Positions 23,135 to 36,519 of a stretch of 64,000 bases of DNA are shown here, in pieces. How positions within the stretch are numbered: the stretch's first letter is position 1; each line of letters opens with the position of its first letter. The position numbers and the translations under genes were made by a program. The notes beneath the pieces were generated by a model. It saw nothing but the letters and a program-made list of their open reading frames with translations, had not been told where the DNA came from and did no database searches. Origin of the DNA: Udeniomyces pyricola (lineage: Eukaryota > Basidiomycota > Tremellomycetes > Cystofilobasidiales > Mrakiaceae); assembly GCA_039545295.1 (NCBI GenBank), contig BCIK01000006.1, positions 434,001 to 498,000 on the forward strand, read 5' to 3'.

Positions 23135-26100
23135 TCAATGCTGAGCTCGTTGCTTGCCTTTGCGATCAACAACGAGAGGCGCGACGGCATGACTAAAGAA
23201 GTCGGTGATCCCTTCTGACTGTGCCCCTTTCACAGTTGGAGTGAGGGAGGACCGATGGTGTCGATGCGGGTGGGTATCCAAAGCTTTATCTGGCATTGAG
23301 CTGTTACCGGGGGAGGATGATGGAAGGCGCCAGAGATTGGAGGCAGACGAAAAGGGAGAGTCATTGGTGGAGTGTTGAGTTACTGATGTAACGGGCAAGG
23401 GAAAGGGCGGCCGGGCCGGGATGGCCTGAGATGAGTGTCGGGTCAGGGTTGGCCCTGGACCGGCACATGATACAGTCTTCCGACTCTGGAGACTCGACGA
23501 CGTGCCTTTCTCGCCATAAGAAGAACTGCCCGTCTTGAGGGAGCTTCCCGCCAAAGCTTGTGAGCCTGCTCGTACGGGCGTCGATAATTTGGTCGTATCT
23601 ACAGTAGTTGGAAGGGAGTTAGGAGCAGAGAGTGTAGGCGAGTGTGCAGGAGACGTCATAGGAGACGAAACCAAACCAACAATGCTCGAATGTCGAGACA
23701 AAGCCTGTTCAAGGCCGAAGAGAGTAGCTTTGGGTTGATCTGCAAGTCCGGTCGGATCCTGCGTCGTTATTTTGGTATCGGTGTCGTTGTCACATTGAGA
23801 CTGCGAGTGCATTGAGTTCAATTGGAACGGAGAACGAAAGACGAGCTCAATCTGAGACTCGCCAGACAAGGGATCAGACGAGGTGCAGTTTCGGCGATCA
23901 TAGACGGGTTGATAGTGGCTTGGTAGGGGTGTGAGAGGGGATGATTGAGCAGTTGACATATGTCGAGACCGAGCACCAACAGAGGGAGGTGTCGACGGTG
24001 CGTGGCCAACGTTTTTAGGACAAGCTTGTTCGAAGACTGGAGCGTTCACCGTTAAATGTGGTTGAGTGAGGAGTTTGTCAGACTCAGGCTGAGAGGGAGG
24101 CACGTTGAACCAGCAAGAGGGGATGATCGAAGCAGCTGGTTGAGAAGGAGATTTAGGTAGGGAAGGTTGAAGTCGCGTTTGGGGCTGCGAAAGTAGAAAT
24201 CGAGATTGGACTTGAGGCTGGACAAGGGGCCGTAACATAAGAGATTGTGGTTGAAGAGATCGTGGTCGAGATGGAGCGAGATCGGGCAATGGATCGAGTT
24301 GGAACTCGTCGATACCGCTTTCCAATTCTGGTTCATTCTTACTGCACACGTCTAGCATGCCCTCAGGGTATTCTACTCGCTGATGATCTGCACGAGGAGC
24401 AGCTGTCGACTGGCAGGATCCTCTGACAACCGACCCAGTCAGAAGGGTAGGTGGTGGTGCCTGTGATCGATGATGGTTGGGCCTTCGTCGGGAACTCTCA
24501 TCGGGCGAGCTGTCTAGGCAGATGGGTTCGCGTGTGGTAGGGTTAGGAGGGATAGATGTCTCGATCTGGGTCGGCTCAAAGCGAAGCATAGCAGGGATTG
24601 CAGGACGCCTGCGGGGGACTTTCGAAGAGCTAGACTGGCCGGCGCTGAGCAAAGTAGAAAAGGCTGAAACTTGAGTCGCAAGTCGATAGAGAACAGGAGA
24701 ACATTCCGTGACATTCACTACTCACGCGGCTAGTGATAGACGTCTGTGCTCATCTGTTGGCCAAGGCTGAGTCCGCTTGTTCGTTCGAAAGGTGGAACGA
24801 GACGTGGAAGCAAAGTGTTGGGGGGTGATGAGATTATTCTCTCGCCGGGTGGCTAGAAACGGTAATCGATCCGTCGAGGCATTGGGCGGCGGTGGATGGT
24901 CTCTTGTCACATTTCGATACTTTACAGGGCTACGAGGGTTGGCAACAAAAGACACCGTCAGTGATGCCATGATGAGCAAACGTGACCGCTCAGAATGAAC
25001 ACTCACCTTTCCTTATCTGATCCTTGTTCTTCAAGTTCCAATTGAGCCCTTCGCTTGGCACCTACGCTCCCTACCCCAGCTCTTTTCGTCCTGCTTCCCT
25101 TCCCAGCACTCCTAATGCGGCCCGGCTCAATACAATTGATAAGTTGATCGGTCGGAATTATCATCTCCTTGATCAGATCCGTCACAGGCCTGTACTCTTC
25201 CGGACTGGGTTGACCGAACCCGGCCAGTTCTCGACCACTCATGCGGGCTGGGCCAGCACGAACGACAAATGCTGTCGGGAAAGAAGTGGGCGTCTTTTGG
25301 CAGGTTTGAACGGGTTTCTGGTGAGGACTGGAGGGTGGTGTATGGCTTTTAGAATCGTAAACAGTAGGGACGTAGATACAAGAGCGTATTAGCCATGATC
25401 CTCAGCAGTCGAGGCATACATCCATCGTGTTGTACGTAAGCCGCTCGTTGACTTACGCGGAGCCGTCTGACCGGACAGACTCAACCTCAAGGGCCTGGGC
25501 GACTTTTGACCGACCCCCGGCTCGCAGATCAAGTTCGTGCTCTCGCCTCAGACCCCGTCGCCTTGTACGCCGTAAGATGATGCCAAACTCCTTAGCCGCA
25601 GCGATCTTGTCACGATCGTCCCACTCCTGGCTGTGTCGTTCCACTTCGTCTCGAGGACTTCTGAAGGGAGCTGACGTAACTGGGGATGCTGGTGTAGATG
25701 AGGTTGTAGAAGCAGAGTCCGTCATCCGTTGCTTCCCCTTTCGAGAGGAGTACGCCGACCGATTATTCTTCTCATGGAGGATAGATGGAGAGAGAGGGGG
25801 ATCAGGTGCGAAGAGTGTTTGCCGAAGCTTTTCTTCTTCTTTTTCTATGGCGATTGAGTCGATTTGATGTGAAGAAGACGATGATGGATCGGACGAATGC
25901 TGCTGCTGCGCGAAGAAGGGACGTCTCGATGGACCGGCCTCGGGGCTGTTGAAAGGCGACGGAGCTTGGAGGTGAGCTGAGGTTGAGGTCGAGGCTTGAG
26001 GGACATCTGGTACGGCGGGAATAATCTGAGTGGATGAATGCGAGATGGGTGAGACCAGGAGACCAACAAAGAGGAAGAAAGGAAAGTTCGCCCGAAGCTC

Positions 26101-26446
26101 CGAGATCCGAGCTACCTAGCGTGGTGGCAAGAATGGACGCACTGGCCAAGCTCCCTCCAGAGCTGTGAGATCGATGGTCTCTGTAGGCCAAGTGTCATAT
26201 ACAACGACGTTTCAATCCGTATCGTCAACATCTCGATTCTCGGCAATTCATATGTGACAAGGCCAAGAAGTACAGATCATGAGGATCAAGACAGTCTAAG
26301 ATCCGTGCACACACCTCGTCTTCTCTTCTTCAGAGGTCGATGCTGGATCGAGTCAAGACCAAGAGTTAACTCGAGTCGGCTTTAAGAGACAGGCTGAGGT
26401 ATACCAATGAACATACAAGAAAGAGCTCGTCACTCGAACTGGACAT
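23135..26446 (-). CDS. Hypothetical Ser/Pro-rich protein
   Basis: I do not recognise this protein. The proposed start at 26446 gives MSSSSDELFL, then a small exon adds basic HRPLKKRRR, which could be a nuclear localisation signal. A long exon (about 26060-25450) is Ser/Gln/Pro-rich and then charged, with EVERHSQEWDDRDKIAAAKE and ILRRTRRRGLRREHELDLRA, a possible helical or coiled segment. Next comes EYRPVTDLIKEMIIPTDQL (about 25200), followed by KRRAQLELEEQG, then a basic exon (about 24980-24730), and finally a 500-residue disordered Ser/Thr/Pro/Gln-rich region ending DRKGKQRAQH. The low complexity and basic patches suggest a nuclear regulatory or scaffold protein, but that is inference. Joins in the first 400 bp are uncertain, and a later start is possible. 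Confidence 0.55.
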
Positions 26447-27320
26447 CTTGCAAGAGGGATAAGGGATAAGGTGAGAGGATGACGATGGTGGTTGGTGGTT
26501 CTGGGAAGGGAAGGGAAGCTCGATCGGAGGGATTTGACGCGCCGGATCGAATATCGACGCATCGACGCGACGTGCGACGGCGCGGACGCGAATCGCGGGC
26601 GCGTGTACCATTAATCTAATCAATCAGCTGGTAGAGGCATCAAGTAGAGGGTTTACTTGTGTACAAATGAGATTGATTCTGGAAAGAGAGAGAAACGGGA
26701 CCAGCCTTCATGATATCGAATACAAACAAAGCATAAAAAGGAAAGAGAGAAGCGCGGGCATCGCCATCAAGGCGAAAGGAAAGTTATAGTACATCAGAAC
26801 GCATCGAGAGAGCCATTGCAATGGGCCGAGGTGGCGATGTTTGGGGCATAAGGGATAGACAAATGGGCAGGATAGCAGGAGCGAAGAGCACCCGAGGCAA
26901 AGAAGACACAGACAAATGAGCAGTCGCAAGGAAAAATATGGAAGGACGATGAGAAAAAGCAAGGGCAAAGTTTAAAAGAAGGCGCTGGCGAATATAAAGT
27001 AAGGGTGAAATGCCAAGAGTCGCTAGTTAGCTCTAAACAGAAGTGATACACATAGGAATGGGATGATAAGTAGTGTGTGACAAACTCAGAAGGAGCCAAA
27101 GAGGTAGGACATTATGCGGTCAAATGCAAAGGGGGGGGGGGGCAGCGGCACAAGTGTCCAAGTAAGCGAATATGAGGAAAGGAAAGGAAGTGAAGATTAA
27201 GCAACAGTACGATCATATACAAATGACGAGCAAATCGACTTTTGCATGTAGAAGTGTTGTCAAAGATAATGAAGGGTGATAAGGTATAGAGAAGGCACAG
27301 AAGAGGCTGGCAGAAGAAGC
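26447..27320 (-). other. Intergenic region
   Basis: Spacer between two minus-strand genes. It includes a GC-rich, CG-dinucleotide-rich patch near 26530-26610 just upstream of the hypothetical gene, a G10-type run near 27131, and A/G-rich sequence. No gene is supported. Confidence 0.5.
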
Positions 27321-30300
27321 TCAGGGCGATGTTATGTTTGATGGTGGAGAGGAAGGGGAAGAATGGTCTCGGAGGAGTGGGTCCTGAACGTTCCAGATGG
27401 GCGGCGAATCAAGGCCAGGAGAATCGGCAAGCAATCCAGTCGTGCTTGACGAGCTTGTAAATGGAAGGCGTCCCTGGAAGTACAGAGAATGAGATGTATG
27501 TGGAGCAATAGATGCACCGGTGCCGTCATCATGAGTGTCTAAGCCTGAGGATGCGGATGTAAAGGAAGAATGGACTGCAGGGTTGGGACTGGATGAAGCC
27601 GAGGACAAGGGGAACGACTGCTGGGAGATGCGATCGAGTGGCGAAATTTTGCTAAACGTAAACGTCGGGGGAGCAATCTCTCTCTCGTTGTCGGAGGAGT
27701 GTCTCTGCAGATGTTGCGGTTGTCGGGATGAGGGAAAGGGGGCGTCCAGATCGGAGCGAACAGGAGAGGTGCATGGTGACTCAGCAATAGGCTCGCTGGT
27801 AATGGCGGTCGAGAAGGAGGTCAGGAGCGAAGGACGGTGGGGTGGAGGGAGAGGGCTCGTTGGGATGTATGGCGAAGAGCCTTGGGAATGAGCGGGGAAG
27901 GACGTTGTCGATGGGGAAAGGGAAGATAACGATGATGATCTGACAGTGGCGTGGCGAGGAGAAATTGGAGGGTAGGTGTGACTTATTTGAGGCGCGTGCG
28001 GAGAATTGGTCGGAGGGAGGTGACTCGTCTGATGTAACGAGGATGTTGATGCGAGCCCCACTCCGGATGTCGGCTGATTGTACAAGGTAGCTGTCGAGGA
28101 GAGGCTAGTACTGGTGCTGGCAACGCTCCCGACCCGCTTCTTCCCTTTCACCGGTCCGAGCGTAAACTCAGCTCCAGAGGGACTCTCACTTCGGCTTCTT
28201 CTTGCCTGCCTCTGCGCCAGGAGGATCGATTGGGCAGCAGAAAGCCGACGACCACCACTTTGTTCACCCTCACGCGTGACTCCCTGACCAAGAGCTTTGC
28301 TCGTCGCAATCTCATCGTCTTGCTGAATCCTCCAGGTTTGATTGTGCGAAAGAGTGGAGAGGTCGCCAGTGCCGGGCCCATCATCGTAATCGTCATCATC
28401 GTCTGGGTGAGTTGGTGCGTCAATTCCAGCCAGTCCCTGACCGTCTGAGATGCCATCAAACCCTGCTCCGAGGAGCGAGACCGACCGACTTTGCTTGGGT
28501 CGCGCTCCAAAGCTGCTTGTCCGCGACTCAACCTTATGAAGTCGACTCGTGGATGACCAGCCATACTTCCCCTCGCCTTCGTCTTCGGACCAAGATCGGA
28601 CTGTCGAGCTGCCGATGGAACTGGAGGTATTCTTGCGAGCCAAACGGATACGGTTCCGCTCGGCCTCTTGGAAGGGAAGCGGCGACTCAGCCTCGGGCCC
28701 ATACGACGGAGACGAGGGGGCAGCGGCGTACGTCTTTCGCGCCCCGTTCGATTCCTCGGGCCCCTTGAGGACGCCATCTCGCTTAAGCCGCCGTCTGAGG
28801 ATGAGATAGCGTCCGAGAAAGAGTCCGACGCTCGCCAGTACGAGAGCACCGACGATGATGCCGGCAATCGTACCCCCACCGATGCGATGAGTGGAGGCTT
28901 GACCATTTGCTCCTTGGGAAGAAGCCGAAGAAGCAGTTGGGGCGATTGTGTATGGAAGAATGTCGAGATGATCGATACGGACGCGATTGAATTCTGCGAG
29001 ACTGGTGGATGTGTTGGTGAGGGAGAGGAGAGCGAGTTGAGGAATTGTCCATTGGCCACGAGTTGTCAACGTTGGACCGGAACCAACAGTATAGACGTTG
29101 CGCAAGAAAGCTGCACCGAGGATACTAGAGGAATGAGCAAGAAAGTGGCCAAAAACAGGCGAGGGAATAGCAGTAGTCAGAACCTGTTGCTACCTAATGC
29201 TTATCGCGATGTTGCACCAATGTCAAACAGAACAACACACATATCACCCTTGTCTGTGAGCTTGGAAGCTGCAATATATTGCACAGACCCAAGGCAAGTT
29301 TGTTGGGTTGGATCGGATGACATATACTCGCTCAGATCTAGTGGATGGATCGGGTAGCGACCACTAGAGAGGGTGATAGTGAGTTGAAGGGGGGTTTGAC
29401 ACGGGACGTAATCTACGGAAGCGAACAAAAAAAAAAGATGTTCGGAGGAAGATGGCCGATTGGTGTGCGGTCAGAGGGTCAGATATGGGGAATGAGGTGC
29501 GTATAATGTGAAACGAAACGATTTTGCGCCGAGATTTGACCCACAAGAACCGTCTTGACCTGGTCCGACGCCGATAGATCCATAGATTGCATTGAGGACG
29601 TTGCGATCCGAGAGATAGATCCCCATCGCGCCCGAATCGAGGAGAGCGACTGGCCAAGCCTGCCCAATCAACGCCGAGCTACTGAGGCTGATCTTGCCGG
29701 TACTGTTATCCGGATTTACGACCTCGATTCCTTGCACAGGCAGCCGCCAGAAAACTGGTTCGCCCGTGGACGACTCAACAACTCCGGCATACGGTAATGA
29801 GGCTTGACAGTCTGTCGAGCATAATAATGGCAGGTGGGAGTTGAGGCCGAGTTGGGGTTTGATTCGAGGATCCGATGGACGCGCAAGTGACAATGAGAAG
29901 AAAGGGGTCTTAGACTTGAGTTGGGCTCTACGTAGATCAACATCACGCGTGTGAAAGGGTGGAGAGATGGCTGAATGCAGAGAATCGCGAGAGAATGGAC
30001 GAGAGGAGGAAGAGGCAGGGGATGACTCGTCGGCATCGTTGTCCGCAGCACCGCGACGCGCCCATCCGGCCTGAATTGTCGGGGGAAACTCGAGATTAAG
30101 GAGGGGACCCAGGTTGTCCGTGTCGATGGTGTTCGCGATCTGTCCCAGAATCGAACAAGGAAGGTACCCAATGTAATGGCTTCTTGATCAGCATCTGGGA
30201 TGAGGATAATAATATTCGTTTGACGCGTCTACGAAGCACGCATACTCACAATCGAGTTTCCTGGCAGTGCGAGTCCCATCACACCCGAGAACTTTCCGCC

Positions 30301-31513
30301 CTCCATATCTTCGCTATCGACTGAAGATGCGGCCGCAAAGGCCTGACGCTCGATAGTCGTTGTGCCGACGGTCATGTTTTCCCAGTAGATTTCGCCTGAG
30401 ACGCTGCCAACGACGTAGGAAATCGTGAAGGGCATGTTCTGGACATATGACAGGGTGTTAACGTCAGCCGACACAGATCACCAAAACAAGGAGCTCGGAA
30501 GAGAGCCGATCCAGGCAAGCTATCTGTGGGGAAAGTGAAGTACAGATGGGATTGAAGAAAAGGTGACAAACCGTGTCGACGGCCGTGGAGGAGATGATCG
30601 GATCATAAGTGGGGACGCCTTTGCAAGAGAACGATGGGCATGAGCTCCCAGCTATCCACACTGACGTTGACGGATACGTCCACAGGCCCGGTAAGAAGTA
30701 TAGGAGTTAGAAGTGAGAGGCAAGGAAAGAAGGAAGCAGTCAGACGGGGATGTAACACGACTTATAAGCGCCTAAGCGGGAGCCGACCACGCTCGCGAGG
30801 CGACGACGTCTTTGTTGATGGTGAACTTACGGTCTGAGGAGCCCGTGTCTATCTGAACGCTATATGTCTTTCCACCGAGGGTAATGGGTAAGGTATGATA
30901 TCTGGATAGTTGGGTCCAAAGAGACGTGCACAAATGCATATGAAGGCCGAAGGATCAGCACCGGCAGATCAAACAGTTGACTCGACCCATTACAAGGCCG
31001 CAAGGCGCGTGTCATTCCAATGTCAACGATACTTACACTCCCGTCCCAGCTACCGTCATCGTGAGGCTCAAGATCTGAGGGTTTGCGAGGACGACTGGCT
31101 TTGCTACCCCTTGCCTTGTACTGAGCGAGGGGGAAAAGGAGGTAGAGCGAGACGATGACGAGCTCGGATAAGGAGGGGGTGCCCGTGGTGGTGGATGAGC
31201 CGGGCGGGTTGACATCCTGGCCAACAGTTCAAGGGGGAAGCCGGGAAATGAGGAGTGTGGTCGCGTCCTTTTTGATGGCGAGCGCGGTAAGTTTGCGGGA
31301 TTAGGCGAGGTGGTAGGAGCAAGAAGAGGAGAAGGAAGATGTAGCGGCTGAATAAGGAGAGAAGGAAAAGGAGGGTGGGGTATTGATTGATCCTAATATT
31401 GATACGGGTGATCTGTGGGTGACGGTTTGTTGAGCTGTTGAGGTCGAATCCTGTTAGCTGGCCCACGATTGGGTTCGTTCGGCACGTACGGGTGAGTTAC
31501 TTCCGGTCGCCAT
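27321..31513 (-). CDS. Membrane-anchored pepsin-like aspartic protease (family A1)
   Basis: Secretory-pathway aspartyl protease of the pepsin/yapsin type. The first catalytic motif is YSVQIDTGSSD near 30850, followed by LWIAGSSCPSFSCKGVPTYD with the usual Cys loop. The flap region is near VGSVSGEIYWENMTVG. Then come FSGVMGLALPGNSI and the second catalytic motif ALLDSGAMGIYL near 29650. A Ser/Ala-rich stalk leads to one transmembrane helix, AGIIVGALVLASVGLFLGRY (about 28870-28810), followed by basic RRRLKR and a Ser-rich tail of roughly 490 residues to the stop at 27321. The topology is thus lumenal or extracellular catalytic domain with a long cytosolic tail. The start is uncertain. An 8-codon exon at 31513-31490 joined in phase to 31392 keeps the frame open to the DTGS exon but shows no clear signal peptide; a hydrophobic stretch in another frame near 31370-31310 may be the true signal. 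Confidence 0.8.
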
Positions 31514-32349
31514 GGGAGTGCAAAATATGCGAAAGAACATTATATATAGATATTACCGACGTCGCTACTAACTTCAGTCCATCACATCTCAACATATGCA
31601 GCTCGCGTTGATGTTTCAGTCTTTCTTCACGAAGATTTAATGTGCGTCCAACGTCCATCAGGGGTCGACAGGTGTCATGTCGATCTATGACCGTACGTAC
31701 GCGTGCTTCCCGTGACCGAATCGCATGATCTGATCGGTTTGACAACATACCAGTACCACCGATCAGTACAGTCGACAGGGGCCGGGAGGATGCGCGACAT
31801 ATAGTATATATGTTGTATCATGACCCACAATTCAGAGCAGACCGTGATCGTTACATGATCAGCCGCTGCAGCTTGTGGTCAACACATATCGTGGTCGACC
31901 GGGCCGGTCAGGGTCATGAGTTGAGTATGTACCGTGTACATATAATCACAGTAATAATGCCCGGGCTGTCAATTCAGTGAATATTGGATATTGCATGCCG
32001 GCCGGACCTGCGCTGTTCGGCCGGCTCCGAGTCGATTTACATGTTGACAAATCCTAAGTATGGAGTCATGCAGCACAGTCATCCTACATGTACACCCAAC
32101 TAGTGCTGTCAACGGCCACCCAGCTGCTCTCCCAGCTTTACTTTACCCTGGTCGACACTCTCGTAAAGAGAGCGATACCACATGAACGACATCTCCCCTC
32201 TCCGCCATACATCATCCACTGAGTACTCGCCAGTCGTCTCTCCTTTCAACAAACCGCTTCGGACTTTCCCCTTCTTTCTCGCTCTCAGTAGACCCTTGCC
32301 CCCATATCCACCCAACTAAGCGACTAGTCTTCCTACTCCTCCGACGACC
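31514..32349. promoter_or_regulatory. Divergent promoter region, protease / MFS transporter
   Basis: About 0.84 kb between divergent genes. It is rich in short palindromes and GGCC/CCGG words (for example around 31905 and 32000), TATATATGT near 31805 and a CT-rich leader before the transporter start. No gene is supported. Confidence 0.5.
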
Positions 32350-35300
32350 ATGCACGACCTCGACACAAACCCATCCCGACGCCCTTCGTCCACCATGACC
32401 ATCCCCACTATGATTTCCGACATCTCCACCAAGTCCACTAAGCCCTTCGACGCCGACAAGCTCGCCAGCAGCGGTAGCACTTCTTCGATCCCAACGCCGG
32501 CGGATCAGCCCGCCTTACCTTCTCTAGGCGCTATGAAGACTGACAATAACTCGACGACAGGCCAATGGACGACTGGGGGCAAGGACTGTCAGCCCGAAGA
32601 GTATGACACCAACAATTGCCTGCCAGGTCTCGGCAGGCTTAAGAAAGAAGAGCATGATCACATTGGATCAGACGAAGTCGAGTTAAAGGCCGATCCGGCC
32701 GCGGCGTTACAAGATGCTGAGATTGAATTTCCCGACGGAGGAGTCCGCGCATGGTGAGTGATTGGTTTTTGTCCATGACTACTGTAGGGTTCTCTTATGG
32801 CTCTCATGGCCATATCAGTCGGGTAGTGTGGGTCGTGCAGTTTTCGTACTATCGGCGTATTGCTTGCCGGGCTATTGGCCGCGGCTGTCAGGATCGTTAG
32901 ACGTTAGAGCCTAGGACAAGAGCCGCATTTGCCCGTTAACCGGTTCCCGCGTTTCGCCAGGCCTCGCTCTCGCGCACAACTCTGTCCAGTCTTGAGTTTT
33001 AGTCATAGTTTCCTCTCCACTGGCTTTTCGTGTGACAAAGTACTGAGCAGAAATCCCGTGACTATGTCCTTGGCCCGTCCTCAGGCTTGTCGTCGCCGGC
33101 GCGATGCACATAACATTTGGCACGTTTGGCTTCACAAACAGGTCAGTAATGCTTCCAACTTTCTTTTTCGTACTACCCATCATGCATCATGTGTGCGAGC
33201 ATGCAGACGGGAAACGCGTTGAGACTGATGCCGTACTATTGGCCCTCTCAACAGCTGGGGCACGTTCCAAAGCTACTACGAGGTCAATCAACTCGCTAGC
33301 CATACGGCTTCGGACATGTAAGTTAGCTGTGATCTCAGCGTCAAAGTTCATACTGCAGCCGCAGCGGGTCAAGCTGATAGTTGTGATGTTGTTCTTTTGT
33401 CCTTGACTTCGCGCAGCTCTTGGATCGGTTCTCTTCAATACTGCCTCATCTTTCTCCCCGCCGTCATCATTGTGAGTATTTCCGGAGCTGTAGTCACATA
33501 TGTGCTTTCCAGCTTGCCACTGATTCGGTTTTCCCCCCTCTCTTTTTACAGGGTCGACTCCTCGACACCGGCACCTTTTATGTCCCTTTTTTCTCTTCAG
33601 CTGCTCTATACGTGATCTCAATCTTCTGCACTGCCGAAGCGCACACGTACTGGCAAACACTCCTATGCCAGGGGATCCTCCAAGTGAGCCATGCTCTTCA
33701 TCTGGGAACGCGGTAGAATCATTGCGTCACATACTGACTTCCATACTGGTTACTATACCCATATTTGTCCATTCCTCTTCTTAGGGCATCTCAGCGGGTG
33801 TCATGTTCGGTCCCGCCCTAGCCTGCGTCTCTCACTGGTTCCACCGCCGCCGGTCCGTCGCCTACGGCGTCGTCGCTTGCGGCTCATCTCTCGGCGGGAC
33901 CATGTTTCCTATCCTCATTCGTGAATGCATCCCACGCATTGGATTCAAGTGGACGATCCGAACATGTGGCTTCATCTGCGCGTACTGTGTGGGGTTTGCT
34001 TGCTTTGTACGTGGCGCAAAGACACATCTTTGGTTTGGCTGGGTGATGGATTTCTGATCTGTGTTGCGGCTGATCGTGATCTGATTTGATTTTGCTTCAC
34101 TTGTACTTGTTTCTGCCTCCATCTCGCAGACTCTTCGTCCTCGTCTGCCCCCAAAGCGCGTTTCCGGTGGCATGTTCAATTTTGCTGCTTTGTGAGCTTC
34201 GCCCTTCTTTTTCACACCTCCATCGCGCCCACTGGTATCTCCCAAGTACTCAATCCGCTAAAACCCTCTATCTTTTTCTTGCTGACAGCAAACGCCCGTC
34301 TTTCTCCCTCTACGTCGCTGCATGCTGCCTCGTCCTCCTCGGCCTCTACACGCCGCTTAACTACCTCGCCATCTCGGGCGAGCGGGCCGGCCTGGGTAAC
34401 TTTTCCGCCTACTTGATCTCCATTGCGAACGCGTGAGTCTAGCTTCCCCTCAGTTTGTCATTTCCCAAACCAAACCAGAAATTTCTATATGCCTTCGCAG
34501 ATACTTCTTCTGTCAACGTGTGAACTGACCCGACGAACCATCTTTCTCGCTTCACCTCTCGCCTCGTTCGCCGACGGCAGAACATCTCTCCTCGGTCGAC
34601 TCATCCCAGGATTCTTCGCTGACCGAACCGGTCCGGTCAACGTTCTCATTCCATTCTCCGCCTTGTCGGGAATCATGGTTAGTCTCATCGCCTTCTTCTG
34701 ATAATCCCGTGTCTTTGACCCTAGCCTTTTGTATTTTGTTCTGTGTCGGACGTGGATCTCTGCACGCTACTGCCCATGCCAACTGAGGTGGACTTGATCT
34801 GACCCTTTTTCCTCTTCTTTTGCGCACGTATACGCGTGGTCTCCAGATCTTCGTGTGGTCTGCCTGTACGACGAAAGCGTCCCTGATCGTCTTCTCTATC
34901 ATCGTGTGTATCCATTTTTTTTTCTTTATTTTTTTTTTCATTCTGACGGCCAGTTTGCGCTCTCTCATTCCACCAAACGACTAACCCTCCCTCTTTTCTT
35001 TCCCCCCTCAATCCGTATCTACGTCTTGCGTCCATTCGCTCATTAGATGGGTATCGCCTCCGGAGCCTTTGTCGCCCTCTTCAGTCCCGGCGTTGCCCAA
35101 CTCGGGGAGACAGCCGATATAGGTCGACGCATGGGCATGCTCACGACCTGCATCGCTTTCACAGCGCTTTGTGGACCCCCGATCAGTGGAGCGTGAGTCG
35201 TTGTCGTCGTCGTTGTAGCCCATATTCGAAGTCCCGAAATAGTGGCAACACCGTAACTGACTACAACATCATCTTCCTCTGCTTCGTACACGCATACTAC

Positions 35301-35519
35301 CATCCCATCATCTCTCAACCTCCCTTTCCCCTTCACACATCATCCATCCATCCATCCATTTGCCTCAACCCATCTAACCTCAATCCATCCAGCATCCTGA
35401 CCAAAACTGACTCGTTCCTCGCCGTTGCCGCCTTTTCGGGCACGGTTGTCCTCGTTGGGACCGTCGTTCTCGGGCTCGCCAAATTCGCACTCTTGGGTTC
35501 CATCTGGGGCAAGATGTGA
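32350..35519 (+). CDS. MFS transporter, monocarboxylate-porter (MCH/MCT) type
   Basis: Twelve-helix plasma-membrane transporter of the major facilitator superfamily. The N-terminal 120 residues are hydrophilic and lead to the family hallmark FPDGGVRAW just before helix 1, then VVAGAMHITFGTFGFTNS and WGTFQSYYEVNQL. Later helices read SWIGSLQYCLIFLPAVIIG, FGPALACVSHWFHRRRSVAY (the loop 4-5 signature), GVVACGSSLGGTMFP, FSLYVAACCLVLLGLYTPLN, SLLGRLIPGFFADRTGPVN and ALCGPPISGAILTKT. It ends FALLGSIWGKM with TGA at 35519. The coding sequence is split by about eight introns, several with clear GTAAG/GTGAG-like donors. Fungal Mch proteins transport substrates such as riboflavin or carboxylates; the substrate here is unknown. 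The start is the first Met (MHDLDTNPS) in the open frame. Confidence 0.88.
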
Positions 35520-36519
35520 TGAATGATAACGATGATGAATGACGATGTTATGATCCCTTTTTTTTTCAAATATATATTATGTCTCTCTCTCTCCCTCTCT
35601 CTATGCCTTTTTTCTTCTTCTTCTTTTCTTTCTTTTTCCTCTGACCGAGCGCCGGACTACACGTTCCGTCAACGAGCTTCGTGGCGCGCGCGATGATATT
35701 CATCGCCAGCGATCTGAATCGATGGGAGCACTACTACTATATAACAGATCACACTGTCTAAACTGGACAGGTAGATCGAAAGGGGGGAGGGGGGAAAAAG
35801 GGGGGAGGGGGGGATTTCCAAGCTCGATAGGTTGAACATCATCGACTGTACGTAAGCTCTGGGTAAGCTGCTTTTTTTTTTTTTTTTTTTTTCATTAGTA
35901 TGGGTGAAGTAGTTGTCATGGATCATTAGACTTGCATGCCATCTTCTCGTTTCTTCTTTCTTTCTTTCGTTCCTTTGGTCTCGTTTGCTTCACTTTGTAT
36001 CTCCATAGAGACGTATATATGTATATATACTATGTAACCCCAAGGTGTTCGTTCACTTTTTCAAATGGAATCTCACGACCGCCGACGTTCTTTACCAAAG
36101 AACGGCTTGCCTAGCCCAATACATAAGAGCTAGCTAGCTACTTGGATGATACGATTGCATCACGATACACATCTCAGGAACTTATTCATTTTTATTATTT
36201 TTTGCCCGTAACCTTTTCGACCGCCGCGTTGCGATATGAGGCAATGATCCAGGGGCCGCCGGGAGGAGGAGAAGAGGACTACAAAGATGCATGAGCATTT
36301 GCTTCTCTACTCTTTCACATTACTGATACTCCTAAACACAAGTCCAAAAAAAAAAGCCACCACAAAAGAGACAGAAAACAATGGCAAGAGAAAAACAATG
36401 GATTTTTACATAACGCCTCGTTGCTTCATCCAACTCATGCTTCGTTTTCTCTTTCCCCCCCCCCCCTCTTTCTCCTCGTCCCTCTTCCTTCCCAACTAGA
36501 AGAACGTCTCTTTCTTTTC
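35520..36519. other. Convergent intergenic region
   Basis: One kilobase between the transporter stop and the porin stop. It has T-rich and CT-rich runs after 35560, a G-rich patch near 35785-35815, a T18-type run near 35873-35892, and ATATATGTATATATAC near 36012. No gene is supported. Confidence 0.55.

Noticed and set aside
28668..29357. Plus-strand frame opposite the aspartic protease
   Set aside because: It overlaps the transmembrane and stalk exon of the protease and has no recognisable domain.
29640..29665. Inactive protease because the second motif is DSGA
   Set aside because: Ser in place of Thr is common in A1 proteases and the Asp and Gly are kept, so loss of activity is not supported.
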